Assembly (NCBI GenBank): GCA_003612485.1
Contig: RAZA01000005.1
Span: 124,001 to 188,000 of the forward strand
Source of the DNA: a bacterium D16-50
Lineage (GTDB): Bacteria > Bacillota > Clostridia > Lachnospirales > Lachnospiraceae
Direction: 5' to 3'
Length of the DNA: 64,000 nt
In this document: positions 26,921 through 35,508 of the stretch, piece by piece
Position numbering within the stretch: the first letter of the stretch is position 1
Layout of the letters: every line of letters starts with the position of its first letter
The notes under the pieces: generated by a model
The model's input: only the letters and a program-made list of their open reading frames with translations
Databases searched by the model: none
Told to the model about the DNA's origin: nothing
Program-made: the position numbers and the translations under genes

Positions 26921-27886
26921 ATGGCAGAGGGAAAGAAGGGGTTTTTTGCCAGACTGAAGGAGGGGCTGACGAAGACCAGAAACAACATCGTCAGGGGGAT
27001 CGACTCCGTATTCAGCGGCTTTTCTGCTATCGACGACGATTTCTACGAGGAGCTGGAGGAGATCCTGATCATGGGGGATATCGGCGTGAATGCCACGGCG
27101 GATATCATCACCCGCCTGAAGAGCCAGATCAAGGAAAAGCATATCAAGGAGCCTCAGGCCTGCAAACAGCTGCTGATAGACAGCATAAAGGAACAGATGC
27201 GGGTGAACGAGAACGCCTATGATTTCCAGAAACGGCAGTCTATCGTCATGGTAATAGGCGTCAACGGCGTGGGAAAGACCACTTCCGTGGGCAAGCTGGC
27301 GGGGAAGCTGAAGGACAACGGCAGAAAAGTGCTGATCGCCGCTGCGGACACCTTCCGGGCCGCCGCCGGGGACCAGCTGGCGGAGTGGGCCAGACGGGCG
27401 GATGTGCCTATGGTGGGCGGAAACGAGGGGGCGGATCCTGCCAGTGTGGTCTATGACGCGGTGAACGCGGCAAAGGCCAGAGGGGTGGATGTGCTGCTCA
27501 TTGATACTGCAGGCAGACTCCACAACAAAAAGAATCTCATGGAGGAGCTTCGGAAGATGAACCGCATTGTGGACAGAGAATTTCCGGATGCCCATCGGGA
27601 GAATCTGATTGTTTTGGACGGAACCACAGGACAGAATGCACTGGTGCAGGCAAGGGAGTTCGGGGAGGTGGCCAACCTCACGGGCATCATTCTCACCAAG
27701 ATGGACGGCACCGCCAAGGGCGGTATTGCAGTAGCTATTCAGTCTGAACTGCAGGTTCCGGTGAAGTACATCGGCGTGGGGGAAACCATTGACGATCTGC
27801 AGGAATTTGACTCGGATCAATTTGTGAACGCGCTGTTCGATGTGGAAGGCGGCAGCGAGGAGGCAGCTGCAGAGGATGAGGGCTGA
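26921..27886 (+). CDS. ftsY: Signal recognition particle receptor FtsY
   Basis: About 321 residues, NG domain with a short A domain. GTPase motifs are GVNGVGKTTSVGKLA (G1), ADTFRAAA (G2), LIDTAGR (G3) and TKMDGTAKGG (G4). It docks Ffh-ribosome complexes at the membrane; ffh is encoded at 33359-34726. The start is ATG 26921: AGGAGG is at 26906-26911 with 9-nt spacing; TTG 26915 is too close. The ribosome binding site follows the last partial 107-bp repeat by 3 nt. Confidence 0.97.
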   Translation: MAEGKKGFFARLKEGLTKTRNNIVRGIDSVFSGFSAIDDDFYEELEEILIMGDIGVNATADIITRLKSQIKEKHIKEPQACKQLLIDSIKEQMRVNENAYDFQKRQSIVMVIGVNGVGKTTSVGKLAGKLKDNGRKVLIAAADTFRAAAGDQLAEWARRADVPMVGGNEGADPASVVYDAVNAAKARGVDVLLIDTAGRLHNKKNLMEELRKMNRIVDREFPDAHRENLIVLDGTTGQNALVQAREFGEVANLTGIILTKMDGTAKGGIAVAIQSELQVPVKYIGVGETIDDLQEFDSDQFVNALFDVEGGSEEAAAEDEG

Positions 27887-28032
27887 AAAATGCAGGCCGA
27901 CAAAAATCCGACGGAAATGGACGGATATTGCATTGACAAATAACATATGGGAAAAATATGACTGAGACGGCTCAGGCAAGCCGGGGAATGCTTGCGGGAG
28001 GAAAAAGAGGAGCCGCTTGGGAGAAGGAAAGG

Positions 28033-29346
28033 ATGGGGAAGATGGGAAAACAGACTTCTGATGAGGAAATGCGGTTGAAAAACGGAGTCTTGGAGGGGGA
28101 TCAGGCGCTGCTGCAGGAGGAAGTTTTTCAGGAAGGGCTTTCGCTGGAAAAATTCGAGGAGGCCGCTGAGGCCGTGAAGAGAGTGACTCTGGAGACAAAG
28201 CTGGTGTTCAGCGAGAAGCTGAGCGCCCAGACCGGCAACAAGGTCTATCTGAAGCCGGAGAATCTGCAGCTGACCGGCGCGTACAAGCTGAGAGGGGCTT
28301 ATTATAAGATCAGTACCCTCACGGATGAGGAGCGGGCAAAGGGGCTGATCACCGCCTCGGCGGGAAACCATGCTCAGGGAGTGGCCTATGCCGCCAAGCG
28401 ATACGGCGCAAAAGCCACCATTGTGATGCCCACCTCGACTCCCCTGATCAAGGTGAACCGGACTAAGGGCTACGGCGCTGAGGTTGTTCTGTACGGGGAG
28501 GTGTACGATGAGGCCTGCGAGAAGGCTTACGAGCTGGCTGCGGAGAATGGGTATACTTTCATCCATCCGTTTGATGATTTAGATGTAGCTACCGGACAAG
28601 GAAGCGTTGCCATGGAGATCATCAAGGAGCTTCCTACAGTGGATTACATACTGGTGCCCATCGGGGGAGGAGGACTGGCCACGGGAGTGTCCACCCTTGC
28701 AAAGCTTCTGAATCCCCAGATCAAGGTTATCGGCGTGGAGCCGGCAGGGGCAAGCTGCATGCAGGCATCCCTTGCGGCGGGGAAGGTGGTGACGCTTCCC
28801 AAGGTCAATACCATCGCTGACGGAACTGCTGTAAAGACTCCGGGCAAAAAGCTCTTACCCTATATCCGTAAGAATCTGAACGATATCATCACGGTGGAGG
28901 ATAGGGAGCTGGTGGGTTCTTTTCTGGACATAGTGGAGAATCACAAAATGGTGGTGGAAAATTCCGGCCTTCTGACTGTGGCGGCATTAAAACACCTGAA
29001 CGTGAAGAACAAGAAGGTGGTGGCCATTTTGAGCGGCGGAAATATGGATGTGATCACCATGTCCTCCGTAATCCAGCAGGGGCTGATCATGAGGGATAGG
29101 TTGTTCACGCTGTCTATGCTTCTGCCGGATAAGCCGGGAGAGCTGCACAAGGTTTCAGGTATCATTGCAAACGAAGATGGAAATGTAGTTAAACTTGAGC
29201 ACAACCAGTTCGTGTCCATCAACCGCAGCGCGGCAGTGGAGCTGCGCATCACTCTGGAGGCCTTCGGCACAGAACATAAAAAAAAGATCATGGAGGCGCT
29301 GGAGAGGCACGGCTACCAGCCCAAGCAAGTTACGATCAGTATTTAG
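28033..29346 (+). CDS. ilvA: Threonine ammonia-lyase with C-terminal ACT domain
   Basis: About 437 residues. It deaminates L-threonine to 2-oxobutyrate using PLP; the PLP-Lys is in LTGAYKLRGAYYK, and the Gly-rich phosphate loop is PIGGGGLATGVS. The last ~80 residues (LSMLLPDKPGELHKVSGI) are an ACT domain, as in the ~400-residue Firmicutes enzymes. The frame is open from 27958, giving up to 50 extra non-conserved residues. I prefer ATG 28033 (AAGGA with 5-nt spacing) or 28042. A possible TTGACA lies at 27934-27939 without a clear -10. Confidence 0.9.
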   Translation: MGKMGKQTSDEEMRLKNGVLEGDQALLQEEVFQEGLSLEKFEEAAEAVKRVTLETKLVFSEKLSAQTGNKVYLKPENLQLTGAYKLRGAYYKISTLTDEERAKGLITASAGNHAQGVAYAAKRYGAKATIVMPTSTPLIKVNRTKGYGAEVVLYGEVYDEACEKAYELAAENGYTFIHPFDDLDVATGQGSVAMEIIKELPTVDYILVPIGGGGLATGVSTLAKLLNPQIKVIGVEPAGASCMQASLAAGKVVTLPKVNTIADGTAVKTPGKKLLPYIRKNLNDIITVEDRELVGSFLDIVENHKMVVENSGLLTVAALKHLNVKNKKVVAILSGGNMDVITMSSVIQQGLIMRDRLFTLSMLLPDKPGELHKVSGIIANEDGNVVKLEHNQFVSINRSAAVELRITLEAFGTEHKKKIMEALERHGYQPKQVTISI

Positions 29347-29390
29347 AGATATCGGTTGACAGCCGGAAGTAAGATGAAGGGGATTCTGCC

Positions 29391-30296
29391 ATGAAAATGA
29401 GCAAAGAGCAGGAAAAGGAAATTCAATATGAGGAGAAGAAGACGTGGAGACGGAGAGTGATGGACTATTTGGCAATCACTCTGGCCTCTGCCATCTATGC
29501 CGTGGCGGTCAGCTTGTTTCTGGATCCCAATTCGCTGGCCCCCGGCGGAGTAACGGGAATTTCCATTATTCTGAACAGGATTACCGGCGTGGAGACGGGT
29601 ACGTGGATGTTCGCCATCAATATCCCCATCTTGGTGCTGGGGATGTGGAAGTTCGGACTGAAGTTTATTCTGTCCACCTTATATTGTACCTGGGTAACCT
29701 CCTGCTTTACCAATCTTTTGGTGCCTTTAGGAGCCGTCACCGAAGATCCGCTGCTGGCCACGCTGGCAGGCGGAACGCTGATGGCTGTGAGTCTGGGGCT
29801 GATTTTCAAGGCGGGGGCCACCTCCGGAGGCACGGATATCCTCATTAAACTGTTTCGTCTGCGGGTTCCCCATCTGAAGACAGGGGTGCTTTTTCTGATC
29901 ACCGATACCGTGATCGTGTCTATTAGCGCCTTTGTCTTCAAGAATATCGACACAGCCTTGTATGCCGGACTTGTGGTGCTGGTAAATTCTCTGCTGCTGG
30001 ATGTGGTTCTCTACGGCCGGGACGGAGCAAAGATGCTCTTCATCATCAGCGACAATCCCCAGAACATCGTAAAGCGGCTTCTGGAGGATTTGGACATCGG
30101 TGCCACCTATATTTCGGGAAGGGGAGCCTACAGCGGAAAGGAGAAGCAGATTGTTCTCTGCGTGGTAAAGAAGCATCTTTTTCCCAAAGCCGAGGAGGTG
30201 GTCCGTCAGGAGGAGCCCGGCGCCTTTATGATCGTCACCAGCGCCACAGAGATCTATGGGGAGGGGTATAAGAGCATTTTCAGCCAGAAGCTGTGA
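29391..30296 (+). CDS. YitT family membrane protein (DUF161 + DUF2179)
   Basis: 301 residues. The N-terminal ~210 residues have about six helices with the family pattern LDPNSLAPGGVTGISIILN and KAGATSGGTDILIK; the C-terminal ~85 residues are the soluble DUF2179 domain (GRGAYSGKEKQIVLCVV). The role is unknown; it is widespread in Firmicutes. It lies 44 bp after ilvA and 72 bp before an NhaC-family gene, so may be cotranscribed. Confidence 0.9.
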   Translation: MKMSKEQEKEIQYEEKKTWRRRVMDYLAITLASAIYAVAVSLFLDPNSLAPGGVTGISIILNRITGVETGTWMFAINIPILVLGMWKFGLKFILSTLYCTWVTSCFTNLLVPLGAVTEDPLLATLAGGTLMAVSLGLIFKAGATSGGTDILIKLFRLRVPHLKTGVLFLITDTVIVSISAFVFKNIDTALYAGLVVLVNSLLLDVVLYGRDGAKMLFIISDNPQNIVKRLLEDLDIGATYISGRGAYSGKEKQIVLCVVKKHLFPKAEEVVRQEEPGAFMIVTSATEIYGEGYKSIFSQKL

Positions 30297-30368
30297 CAGC
30301 GGAAGGTAAGAGCTTTTTTTGCCGGCCCTGCCATTGCAAGAGACAGTCGTATACAAAGGAGCGAAAAG

Positions 30369-31739
30369 ATGGAGCATGGAGATAAGAGGATAGAATTTCG
30401 TTTCGGGAGGATCGGAAAGCTGGCGCCGCTGATTGTGGCGGCAGCCATGATCCTATGGGCGGCCGTCAGTCAGTCCAATGTGAACGGTTACGTGCTGGCC
30501 TTCTTTGGCGCGCTGGTTGCGGGGGTCGTTTTTGCGAAGGATGAAAAGGCATATGGGGAGGCGCTGGTATACGGTTTAAGCAAGCCCATGTTCGGTGTGA
30601 TCGTTATGGCGGTGATATTGGCGGCGATTTCGGGGAAGCTGATCTCCGCCAGCGGAGCGGTGCAGACCATTGCGGCATATGTGGTGGCGGCGGGCTTTAC
30701 GGGAAGGCTTTTTGTGGCGGCGACCTTTTTCATCACCTGCCTGTTAGCTTTTGCCACTGGGACATCCGTGGGTACCTACTTTGTGGTGATTCCCATTTTG
30801 TTCCCGGTGGGCGTAATGGCGGGGGCGGCTCCGGAGTTCATGATCGGCGCTATCGTGTCAGGAGCGGCGTTCGGTGACAATCTGGGGCCTATTTCTGATA
30901 CCACTATTGCATCTTCTGCCACCCAGCATGCGGATTTGGGAACCGTGGTTAAGACCAGAATGCGCTACAGCCTGCCGGCGGCAGCGGGAGCGTTGGTTTT
31001 ATTTTTGCTATTTTCCAAAACCGCAGAGGGCGGCAGTGCGATGGAAGCGGTAGAAGGCGCGGCGAACCCGGCCAGTCTGGCCATGCTGACGGTTCCTGCG
31101 GTGATCATTGTGCTGTGTCTCATGAGAAAGCATCTGATCACCGCCCTGACATGGGGGATTCTTTCTGGAATCGCCGTGGGACTTCTGTTTGGCATTTATA
31201 CGGTGGAAAGTCTTATCTCGTTTCCCGGCGGATTTTCCGTGTCGGGGGCAATCATAGAAGCCATTTCAGGGACATCGGGTACGGTGGCAATGCTGATTGC
31301 GGTGTTTGCCCTTCTTGGGGTGGTGGAACGCAGCGGCCTCTTTGAGGACGTGGGAGCGTTTCTGGCACGATTTGCAAAAAATCAGCGCAGCACGGAGGCG
31401 GCCATAGTGCTGTCAGCAGGTATATTGAGCATGGTGACCGGCGTTATTTCGGTGGCCATCGTGGCGCTTGGGGATCTGGTAAACGACCTTGGAGAAAAGG
31501 CGGGGGTAAATAGGTATCGCCGTGCGAACCTATTGGATTGTACGGGCTGCGTATTCTGCTTTCTGGCGCCCTGGACGGTGCACTGCGTGATTCCGGCCCA
31601 GCAGTCCGCCCAGTTCGGGGAGGGCTTTGCCGTGGCACCTGCGGCCATACCTTTTGTGAACTACTATTCACTTAGCATGTTGGTGATGCTGGCGGTGGCA
31701 GTGATCGCCGGGTACGGCAGAAAAAAGAAACTTGGTTGA
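30369..31739 (+). CDS. NhaC-family Na+/H+ antiporter-like transporter (second copy)
   Basis: 456 residues, ~11 membrane helices. The signature GDNLGPISDTTIASSATQ lies near residue 175; FATGTSVGTYFVV and LDCTGCVFCFLAPWTVH are further polar motifs in membrane segments. It belongs to a different subgroup from the protein at 6586-8115 (shorter, distinct motif context). AAAGGAG precedes the ATG. The stop codon lies inside the first 25-bp direct repeat (31734-31758). Confidence 0.85.
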   Translation: MEHGDKRIEFRFGRIGKLAPLIVAAAMILWAAVSQSNVNGYVLAFFGALVAGVVFAKDEKAYGEALVYGLSKPMFGVIVMAVILAAISGKLISASGAVQTIAAYVVAAGFTGRLFVAATFFITCLLAFATGTSVGTYFVVIPILFPVGVMAGAAPEFMIGAIVSGAAFGDNLGPISDTTIASSATQHADLGTVVKTRMRYSLPAAAGALVLFLLFSKTAEGGSAMEAVEGAANPASLAMLTVPAVIIVLCLMRKHLITALTWGILSGIAVGLLFGIYTVESLISFPGGFSVSGAIIEAISGTSGTVAMLIAVFALLGVVERSGLFEDVGAFLARFAKNQRSTEAAIVLSAGILSMVTGVISVAIVALGDLVNDLGEKAGVNRYRRANLLDCTGCVFCFLAPWTVHCVIPAQQSAQFGEGFAVAPAAIPFVNYYSLSMLVMLAVAVIAGYGRKKKLG

Positions 31740-31758
31740 AAAGTTACGGATTCAGCAA
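31734..31758 (+). repeat. 25-bp direct repeat, left copy flanking the Uma2 gene
   Basis: ggttgaaaagttac-g-gattcagcaa matches the right copy at 32346-32370 in 24 of 25 positions. It overlaps the last codons of the NhaC-family gene. Confidence 0.9.
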
Positions 31759-31771
31759 TTGAACCATGTTT

Positions 31772-32323
31772 TTAGAAATCCAGACTGGCAAAATCAATCT
31801 GTAAATCCTCATAAATACCTACCGGTACACGGTCATGGAATGTGTATGTTTCCACTTCAAAATGTTCTTGCTCCAAACGGTAAACAAAAATGCGTTCTTT
31901 GTAAGGGTCTGCAATCCAGTATTCCCGGACACCTGCGTTTGCGTATAGATTCAGCTTTAAAATATAGTCATGGCTGGAATTGCTGGGAGAGACAATTTCG
32001 ATAATCCAGTCAGGGGCTCCGGTACAGCCACGGTCTGTAAGTTTGTTCTTGTCACAGATAACGCTTATGTCCGGTTCTACTATGGTTTTGCGGTTCTCCC
32101 TCAGCTTGACGGCGAACGGTGCGGGATAGACACGGCAGGAACCGCCCTTTGACTTGATATAATTGTTTATGACTGTGTGTAATTCACTGAGTATTGTCTG
32201 ATGGATTCTGGACGGTGCTGCCTGATTATAAATCAGTTTTCCCTCGATCAGTTCTGCCCGGACATTCTCCGGCAAATTGTAATAATCTTCCTCCGTGTAA
32301 ATTTTGACTTGTGCTAATGGCAT
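31772..32323 (-). CDS. Uma2-family (DUF820) putative endonuclease
   Basis: 183 residues. The family pattern is clear: YNLPENVRAELIEGKL near the N-terminus, the PD-(D/E)XK-like core VEPDISVICD (~residue 78) and WIIEIVSPSNSSHDYILKL (~105-123), then REYWIADP and a C-terminal Leu-rich tail. Members are predicted nucleases, abundant in cyanobacteria and scattered in Firmicutes, with no settled function. AAAGGAGGTCTAAT precedes the ATG. The gene is AT-richer than its neighbours and flanked by 25-bp direct repeats, suggesting acquisition. Confidence 0.9.
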   Translation of the reverse strand: MPLAQVKIYTEEDYYNLPENVRAELIEGKLIYNQAAPSRIHQTILSELHTVINNYIKSKGGSCRVYPAPFAVKLRENRKTIVEPDISVICDKNKLTDRGCTGAPDWIIEIVSPSNSSHDYILKLNLYANAGVREYWIADPYKERIFVYRLEQEHFEVETYTFHDRVPVGIYEDLQIDFASLDF

Positions 32324-32345
32324 ATTAGACCTCCTTTGGAAATTG

Positions 32346-32370
32346 GGTTGAAAAGTTACAGATTCAGCAA
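32346..32370 (+). repeat. 25-bp direct repeat, right copy flanking the Uma2 gene
   Basis: ggttgaaaagttac-a-gattcagcaa; read on the minus strand it encodes LLNL and a TAA stop, the end of a frame that continues from the XRE gene past its amber codon. Confidence 0.9.
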
Positions 32371-32418
32371 CTTTGCTTTCTGTGCGTTATATTCGTCCTC
32401 GGTAACTATTTGCCCTTC

Positions 32419-32622
32419 CTATGATTTTGGTATGTTTTCCATAATGTCTGCTGGTTGGCAATTCAGAGCATCACAGATTTTTGAAATAGTATCGACTTGC
32501 ACATTTTCATCTTTTGCGAGTCTAGCCATTATGGAGGCTGTAATTCCTGCTTTTTCCTGCAGTTCCTTTTTTTTTATATTCATGTCAAGTAAAAGATGGA
32601 ATAATTTGCGGTAGGTTATCAT
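32419..32622 (-). CDS. Small XRE/Cro-type HTH regulator, frame continues after an amber stop
   Basis: 67 residues from ATG 32622 (AGGAG with 8-nt spacing) to TAG. It is a minimal Cro/C1-type helix-turn-helix: KKELQEKAGITASIMARLAK then VDTISKICDALNCQPADIME, the usual length of stand-alone YozG/Cro-like repressors. The same frame continues after the TAG for 20 codons (starting EGQIVTEDEYNAQKAKLL) to a TAA at 32356, a tail resembling SHOCT-type C-termini. Either this gene lost its tail by a nonsense change or the tail is a separate relic. It probably represses its own promoter. Confidence 0.8.
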   Translation of the reverse strand: MITYRKLFHLLLDMNIKKKELQEKAGITASIMARLAKDENVQVDTISKICDALNCQPADIMENIPKS

Positions 32623-32653
32623 AGAAAATCGCTCCTTTTGTTTGAATGTGCTT

Positions 32654-32682
32654 ATTATATCATAAAAATAGCGTATACGCAA
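32654..32682 (-). promoter_or_regulatory. Promoter of the XRE gene with overlapping palindrome
   Basis: On the minus strand: TTGCGT (32682-32677), 17-bp spacer, TATAAT (32659-32654). The perfect palindrome GCGTATACGC (32671-32680) overlaps the -35, an apt autorepressor site. Confidence 0.7.
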
Positions 32683-32851
32683 TATTTTTGCGTAAAACGT
32701 GTAAAAACTATTGAAAACTGTGACAAATTCGAGAAGAAAGACGGAAAAAGATAGACCATAGTAAAAGTACCCTATCATGCAGCAGAATTGAAATAAACGG
32801 AGATAACACAAAACAAAACAACTCGAACGCTAGTTTGTAAAGAAAAAACAC

Positions 32852-32880
32852 TTGACACCCTCTTTTTTTTATAGTAAGAT
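32852..32880 (+). promoter_or_regulatory. Sigma-A promoter of ylxM-ffh
   Basis: TTGACA (32852-32857), 17-bp spacer with a T-run, TAAGAT (32875-32880). It is the only strong promoter before the ylxM-ffh-rpsP block. Confidence 0.85.
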
Positions 32881-32919
32881 ACACAAGGTTGCCGCAATAC
32901 GAGGGCAGATGGATGGGTT

Positions 32920-33267
32920 ATGGACAAGATTTATAAACAGACAATGCTGTTTGATTTTTACGGCGAGCTGCTGACGGAGCATCAGCGCAGGGTCTATGAG
33001 GACGCGGTGTATCAGGACATGTCCCTTGGTGAGATTGCCGAGGAACTGGGCATCAGCAGGCAGGGCGTACACGACTTGATTCGCCGGTGTGACAAGATTC
33101 TGCTGGACTATGAGAGCAAGCTTCATCTGGTGGAAAGATTCAATAGGGCAAAAGAAACCGTTCGGGCAATCGAAGGGTTGACGAATCAGGCGGAAGGAAC
33201 GATGGACATACCGGACAGGCTGCAGGCCATAAGAAGCCTTGCCCGAAAGCTGCTGGAGGAGCTGTGA
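32920..33267 (+). CDS. ylxM: YlxM/p13 family DNA-binding protein
   Basis: 115 residues, of the UPF0122 family. It has a sigma-70-region-4-like helix-turn-helix (LGEIAEELGISRQGVHDLIRR, residues ~44-64 in part). It is invariably next to ffh in Firmicutes and is thought to assist the SRP pathway. The start ATG 32920 follows GGATGGG. There are 91 bp to the ffh start. Confidence 0.93.
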   Translation: MDKIYKQTMLFDFYGELLTEHQRRVYEDAVYQDMSLGEIAEELGISRQGVHDLIRRCDKILLDYESKLHLVERFNRAKETVRAIEGLTNQAEGTMDIPDRLQAIRSLARKLLEEL

Positions 33268-33358
33268 AGGCAGGTCCGGGCTTTTATGTGTTGGAAAAGC
33301 AGAGATATCAAAGCGCTCCGGGACGGCGCAGAGAGCCCGGATGCAGATAGGAGTGGCA

Positions 33359-34726
33359 GTGGCATTTGAAAGTTTGACCGATAAGCTGCAGAATGTATTC
33401 AAAAACCTCAGGGGCAAGGGCCGGCTGACGGAGGAGGACGTGAAGGCTGCCCTGAAGGAAGTGCGCATGGCGCTTCTGGAGGCCGATGTGAACTTCAGGG
33501 TGGTGAAGCAGTTCGTGAAGTCGGTGGAGGAACGCGCCGTAGGGCAGGACGTGATGAACGGACTCAATCCCGGACAGATGGTTATCAAGATCGTCAACGA
33601 GGAAATGATTTCCCTCATGGGCAGCGAGACCACAGAGATTACCATGCAGCCGGGGAAGAGCATCACCGTGATCATGATGGCGGGCCTGCAGGGCGCAGGA
33701 AAGACCACCGCCACGGCCAAGATCGCCGGAAAGCTGAAGCAGAAGGGGAAAAAGTCTCTTCTGGTGGCCTGCGACATCTATCGGCCTGCCGCTATCGAGC
33801 AGCTGCAGATCAACGGCAGGAAGCAGGAAGTGGATGTATTTTCCATGGGAACGGATCACAAACCCGTAGAGATAGCCAAGGAAGCCATCGCTTTTGCAGA
33901 AAAGAACGGACATAATGTAGTGATCATTGATACCGCGGGCAGACTGCATATAGACGAGGACATGATGGCGGAGCTGCAGGAGATCAAGGCGGGCATAGCG
34001 GTGCATCAGACTCTGCTTGTGGTGGATGCCATGACCGGTCAGGACGCGGTGAACGTGGCCAAGGAATTCGACGAGAAGGTTGGCATAGACGGCGTGGTGC
34101 TTTCCAAGATGGACGGCGACACCAGAGGCGGCGCGGCGCTTTCCATCAAGGCCGTCACCGGCAGGCCCATCTTGTACGTCAGTATGGGGGAGAAACTTTC
34201 CGACATGGAGCAGTTCTACCCCGACCGCATGGCAAATCGGATTCTGGGCATGGGCGATGTGCTCACTTTGATCGAGAAGGCTCAGGAAAGCATTGATATA
34301 GACGAGGAAACGAGCCGGGGCATGGCGGACCGCATGAAGAAGGGCAAGTTCGACTTCGAGGACTATCTTGAGAGCATGCGGCAGATGCGCAATATGGGCG
34401 GCCTGACCAGTATTTTGAGTATGCTGCCCGGCATGGGCATCAAAGGCGCGGACCTTGACGCTATGGTCGACGAGAAACAGATGAAGCAGATGGAGGCCAT
34501 CGTGCTGTCCATGACCAAGGAGGAGCGCAGGAATCCCAAGCTTCTTAATCCCCGGAGGAAGCACCGCATCGCAAGGGGAGCCGGTGTGGATATCGCCGTG
34601 GTGAATAGGTTCATTAAGCGATTTGAAGAGAGCCAGAAGATGATGAAACAGTTCGGAGGAGGGGGCAAAAGGGGCAGAGGAATGTTCGGCGGCTTTCCGG
34701 GAAAGGGCGGCAGGTTTCCCTTTTGA
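33359..34726 (+). CDS. ffh: Signal recognition particle protein Ffh
   Basis: 455 residues with a GTG start at 33359 (AGGAG at 33349-33353, 5-nt spacing); the frame is open 40 codons further but those are not conserved. NG domain: GLQGAGKTTATAKIA, CDIYRPAA, IIDTAGR, SKMDGDTRGG. The C-terminal M domain ends in a Gly/Met/Phe-rich tail and contains the RNA-binding helix (PKLLNPRRKHRIARGAGV). It binds SRP RNA (not found in this window) and signal peptides, and docks with FtsY. Confidence 0.98.
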   Translation: MAFESLTDKLQNVFKNLRGKGRLTEEDVKAALKEVRMALLEADVNFRVVKQFVKSVEERAVGQDVMNGLNPGQMVIKIVNEEMISLMGSETTEITMQPGKSITVIMMAGLQGAGKTTATAKIAGKLKQKGKKSLLVACDIYRPAAIEQLQINGRKQEVDVFSMGTDHKPVEIAKEAIAFAEKNGHNVVIIDTAGRLHIDEDMMAELQEIKAGIAVHQTLLVVDAMTGQDAVNVAKEFDEKVGIDGVVLSKMDGDTRGGAALSIKAVTGRPILYVSMGEKLSDMEQFYPDRMANRILGMGDVLTLIEKAQESIDIDEETSRGMADRMKKGKFDFEDYLESMRQMRNMGGLTSILSMLPGMGIKGADLDAMVDEKQMKQMEAIVLSMTKEERRNPKLLNPRRKHRIARGAGVDIAVVNRFIKRFEESQKMMKQFGGGGKRGRGMFGGFPGKGGRFPF

Positions 34727-34921
34727 CATTTCCTTTTGCAAGAGTTCCTTTTGTATGTCTTCACTATGACATAAACGACGTCTTTATTTTGGCAAAAGCG
34801 TCAGGCTTCATGTGGCCAAGAGCGGGTGTAAGAGGAGCGTTCCCATGAGGGCGTGTCCCTTGTCACTAATAAATCAAAACGAATATGCAGCCGCGGCATG
34901 CGGCGGAAAGAGGTAAAAAAG

Positions 34922-35167
34922 ATGGCAGTAAAAATTAGGTTGAGAAGAATGGGGCAGAAAAAGAATCCTTTCTATAGAATCATTGTGGCTGATTCCCGTT
35001 CCCCCAGAGACGGCAGATTCATTGAGGAGATCGGAACCTACGATCCCACCACGGATCCCAGCACCATCAAGGTCAACGAAGAGCTGGCCAAGAAGTGGCT
35101 GGCCAACGGAGCGCAGCCCACGGAGGTGGTTGGCAAGCTGCTCAAGATTGCCGGCATTGAAAAATAG
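34922..35167 (+). CDS. rpsP: 30S ribosomal protein S16
   Basis: 81 residues: [20 protein letters not shown] is the standard N-terminus. The start is ATG 34922 (AAAGAGGT upstream), although the frame is open from 34853. It begins the rpsP-khpA-rimM-trmD-rplS group; the 195-bp upstream gap has no convincing terminator. Confidence 0.98.
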   Translation: MAVKIRLRRMGQKKNPFYRIIVADSRSPRDGRFIEEIGTYDPTTDPSTIKVNEELAKKWLANGAQPTEVVGKLLKIAGIEK

Positions 35168-35192
35168 AATTTTATTTTTTGGGAGATGGCTT

Positions 35193-35420
35193 ATGAAGGA
35201 ATTAGTTGAAATTATTGCGAAGGCGCTGGTTGACAATCCGGACGAGGTGGTAGTATCCGAAAAGACGGAGGGAAGGAATATGGTGATAGAGCTCCATGTG
35301 GCGGCATCGGACATGGGCAAGGTCATCGGCAAGCAGGGCCGAATCGCAAAGGCAATCCGTTCTGTTGTAAAGGCGGCGTCTTCTAAAGAGAAGATAAATA
35401 TTGACGTAGAGATCGTATAG
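35193..35420 (+). CDS. khpA: KH-domain RNA-binding protein KhpA (YlqC)
   Basis: 75 residues with one KH domain; the RNA-binding loop is GKQG in GKVIGKQGRIAKAIR. In Firmicutes it partners with KhpB in cell-division and RNA control. The ATG is at 35193 with GGGAG 7-8 nt upstream, 25 bp after rpsP. Its stop codon is the start of an 18-bp tandem repeat series. Confidence 0.95.
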   Translation: MKELVEIIAKALVDNPDEVVVSEKTEGRNMVIELHVAASDMGKVIGKQGRIAKAIRSVVKAASSKEKINIDVEIV

Positions 35421-35508
35421 AATAAATTCAGTCTATAGAATAAAGTCAGTCTATAGAGAAAAATCAGTCTATAGAGGAAAGTCGGTCTATAGAGGAAAGC
35501 CAGTCTAT
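35419..35508 (+). repeat. Five 18-bp tandem repeats starting at the khpA stop
   Basis: Units of the form agaRtaaagtcagtctat start at 35419, 35437, 35455, 35473 and 35491; a degenerate sixth follows. Because the period is a multiple of three, each unit repeats the TAG in the khpA frame. The remaining gap to rimM (35509-35679) holds only a terminator-like AGGAGG...CCTCCT hairpin (35542-35568) and no gene. Confidence 0.9.

Noticed and set aside
26423..28198. 591-codon minus-strand frame across the 107-bp array and ftsY
   Set aside because: The array happens to lack stops in every frame; the rest is antisense to ftsY and the start of the threonine ammonia-lyase gene.
33308..34741. 477-codon minus-strand frame
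   Set aside because: Antisense shadow of ffh, whose GTPase motifs are intact.
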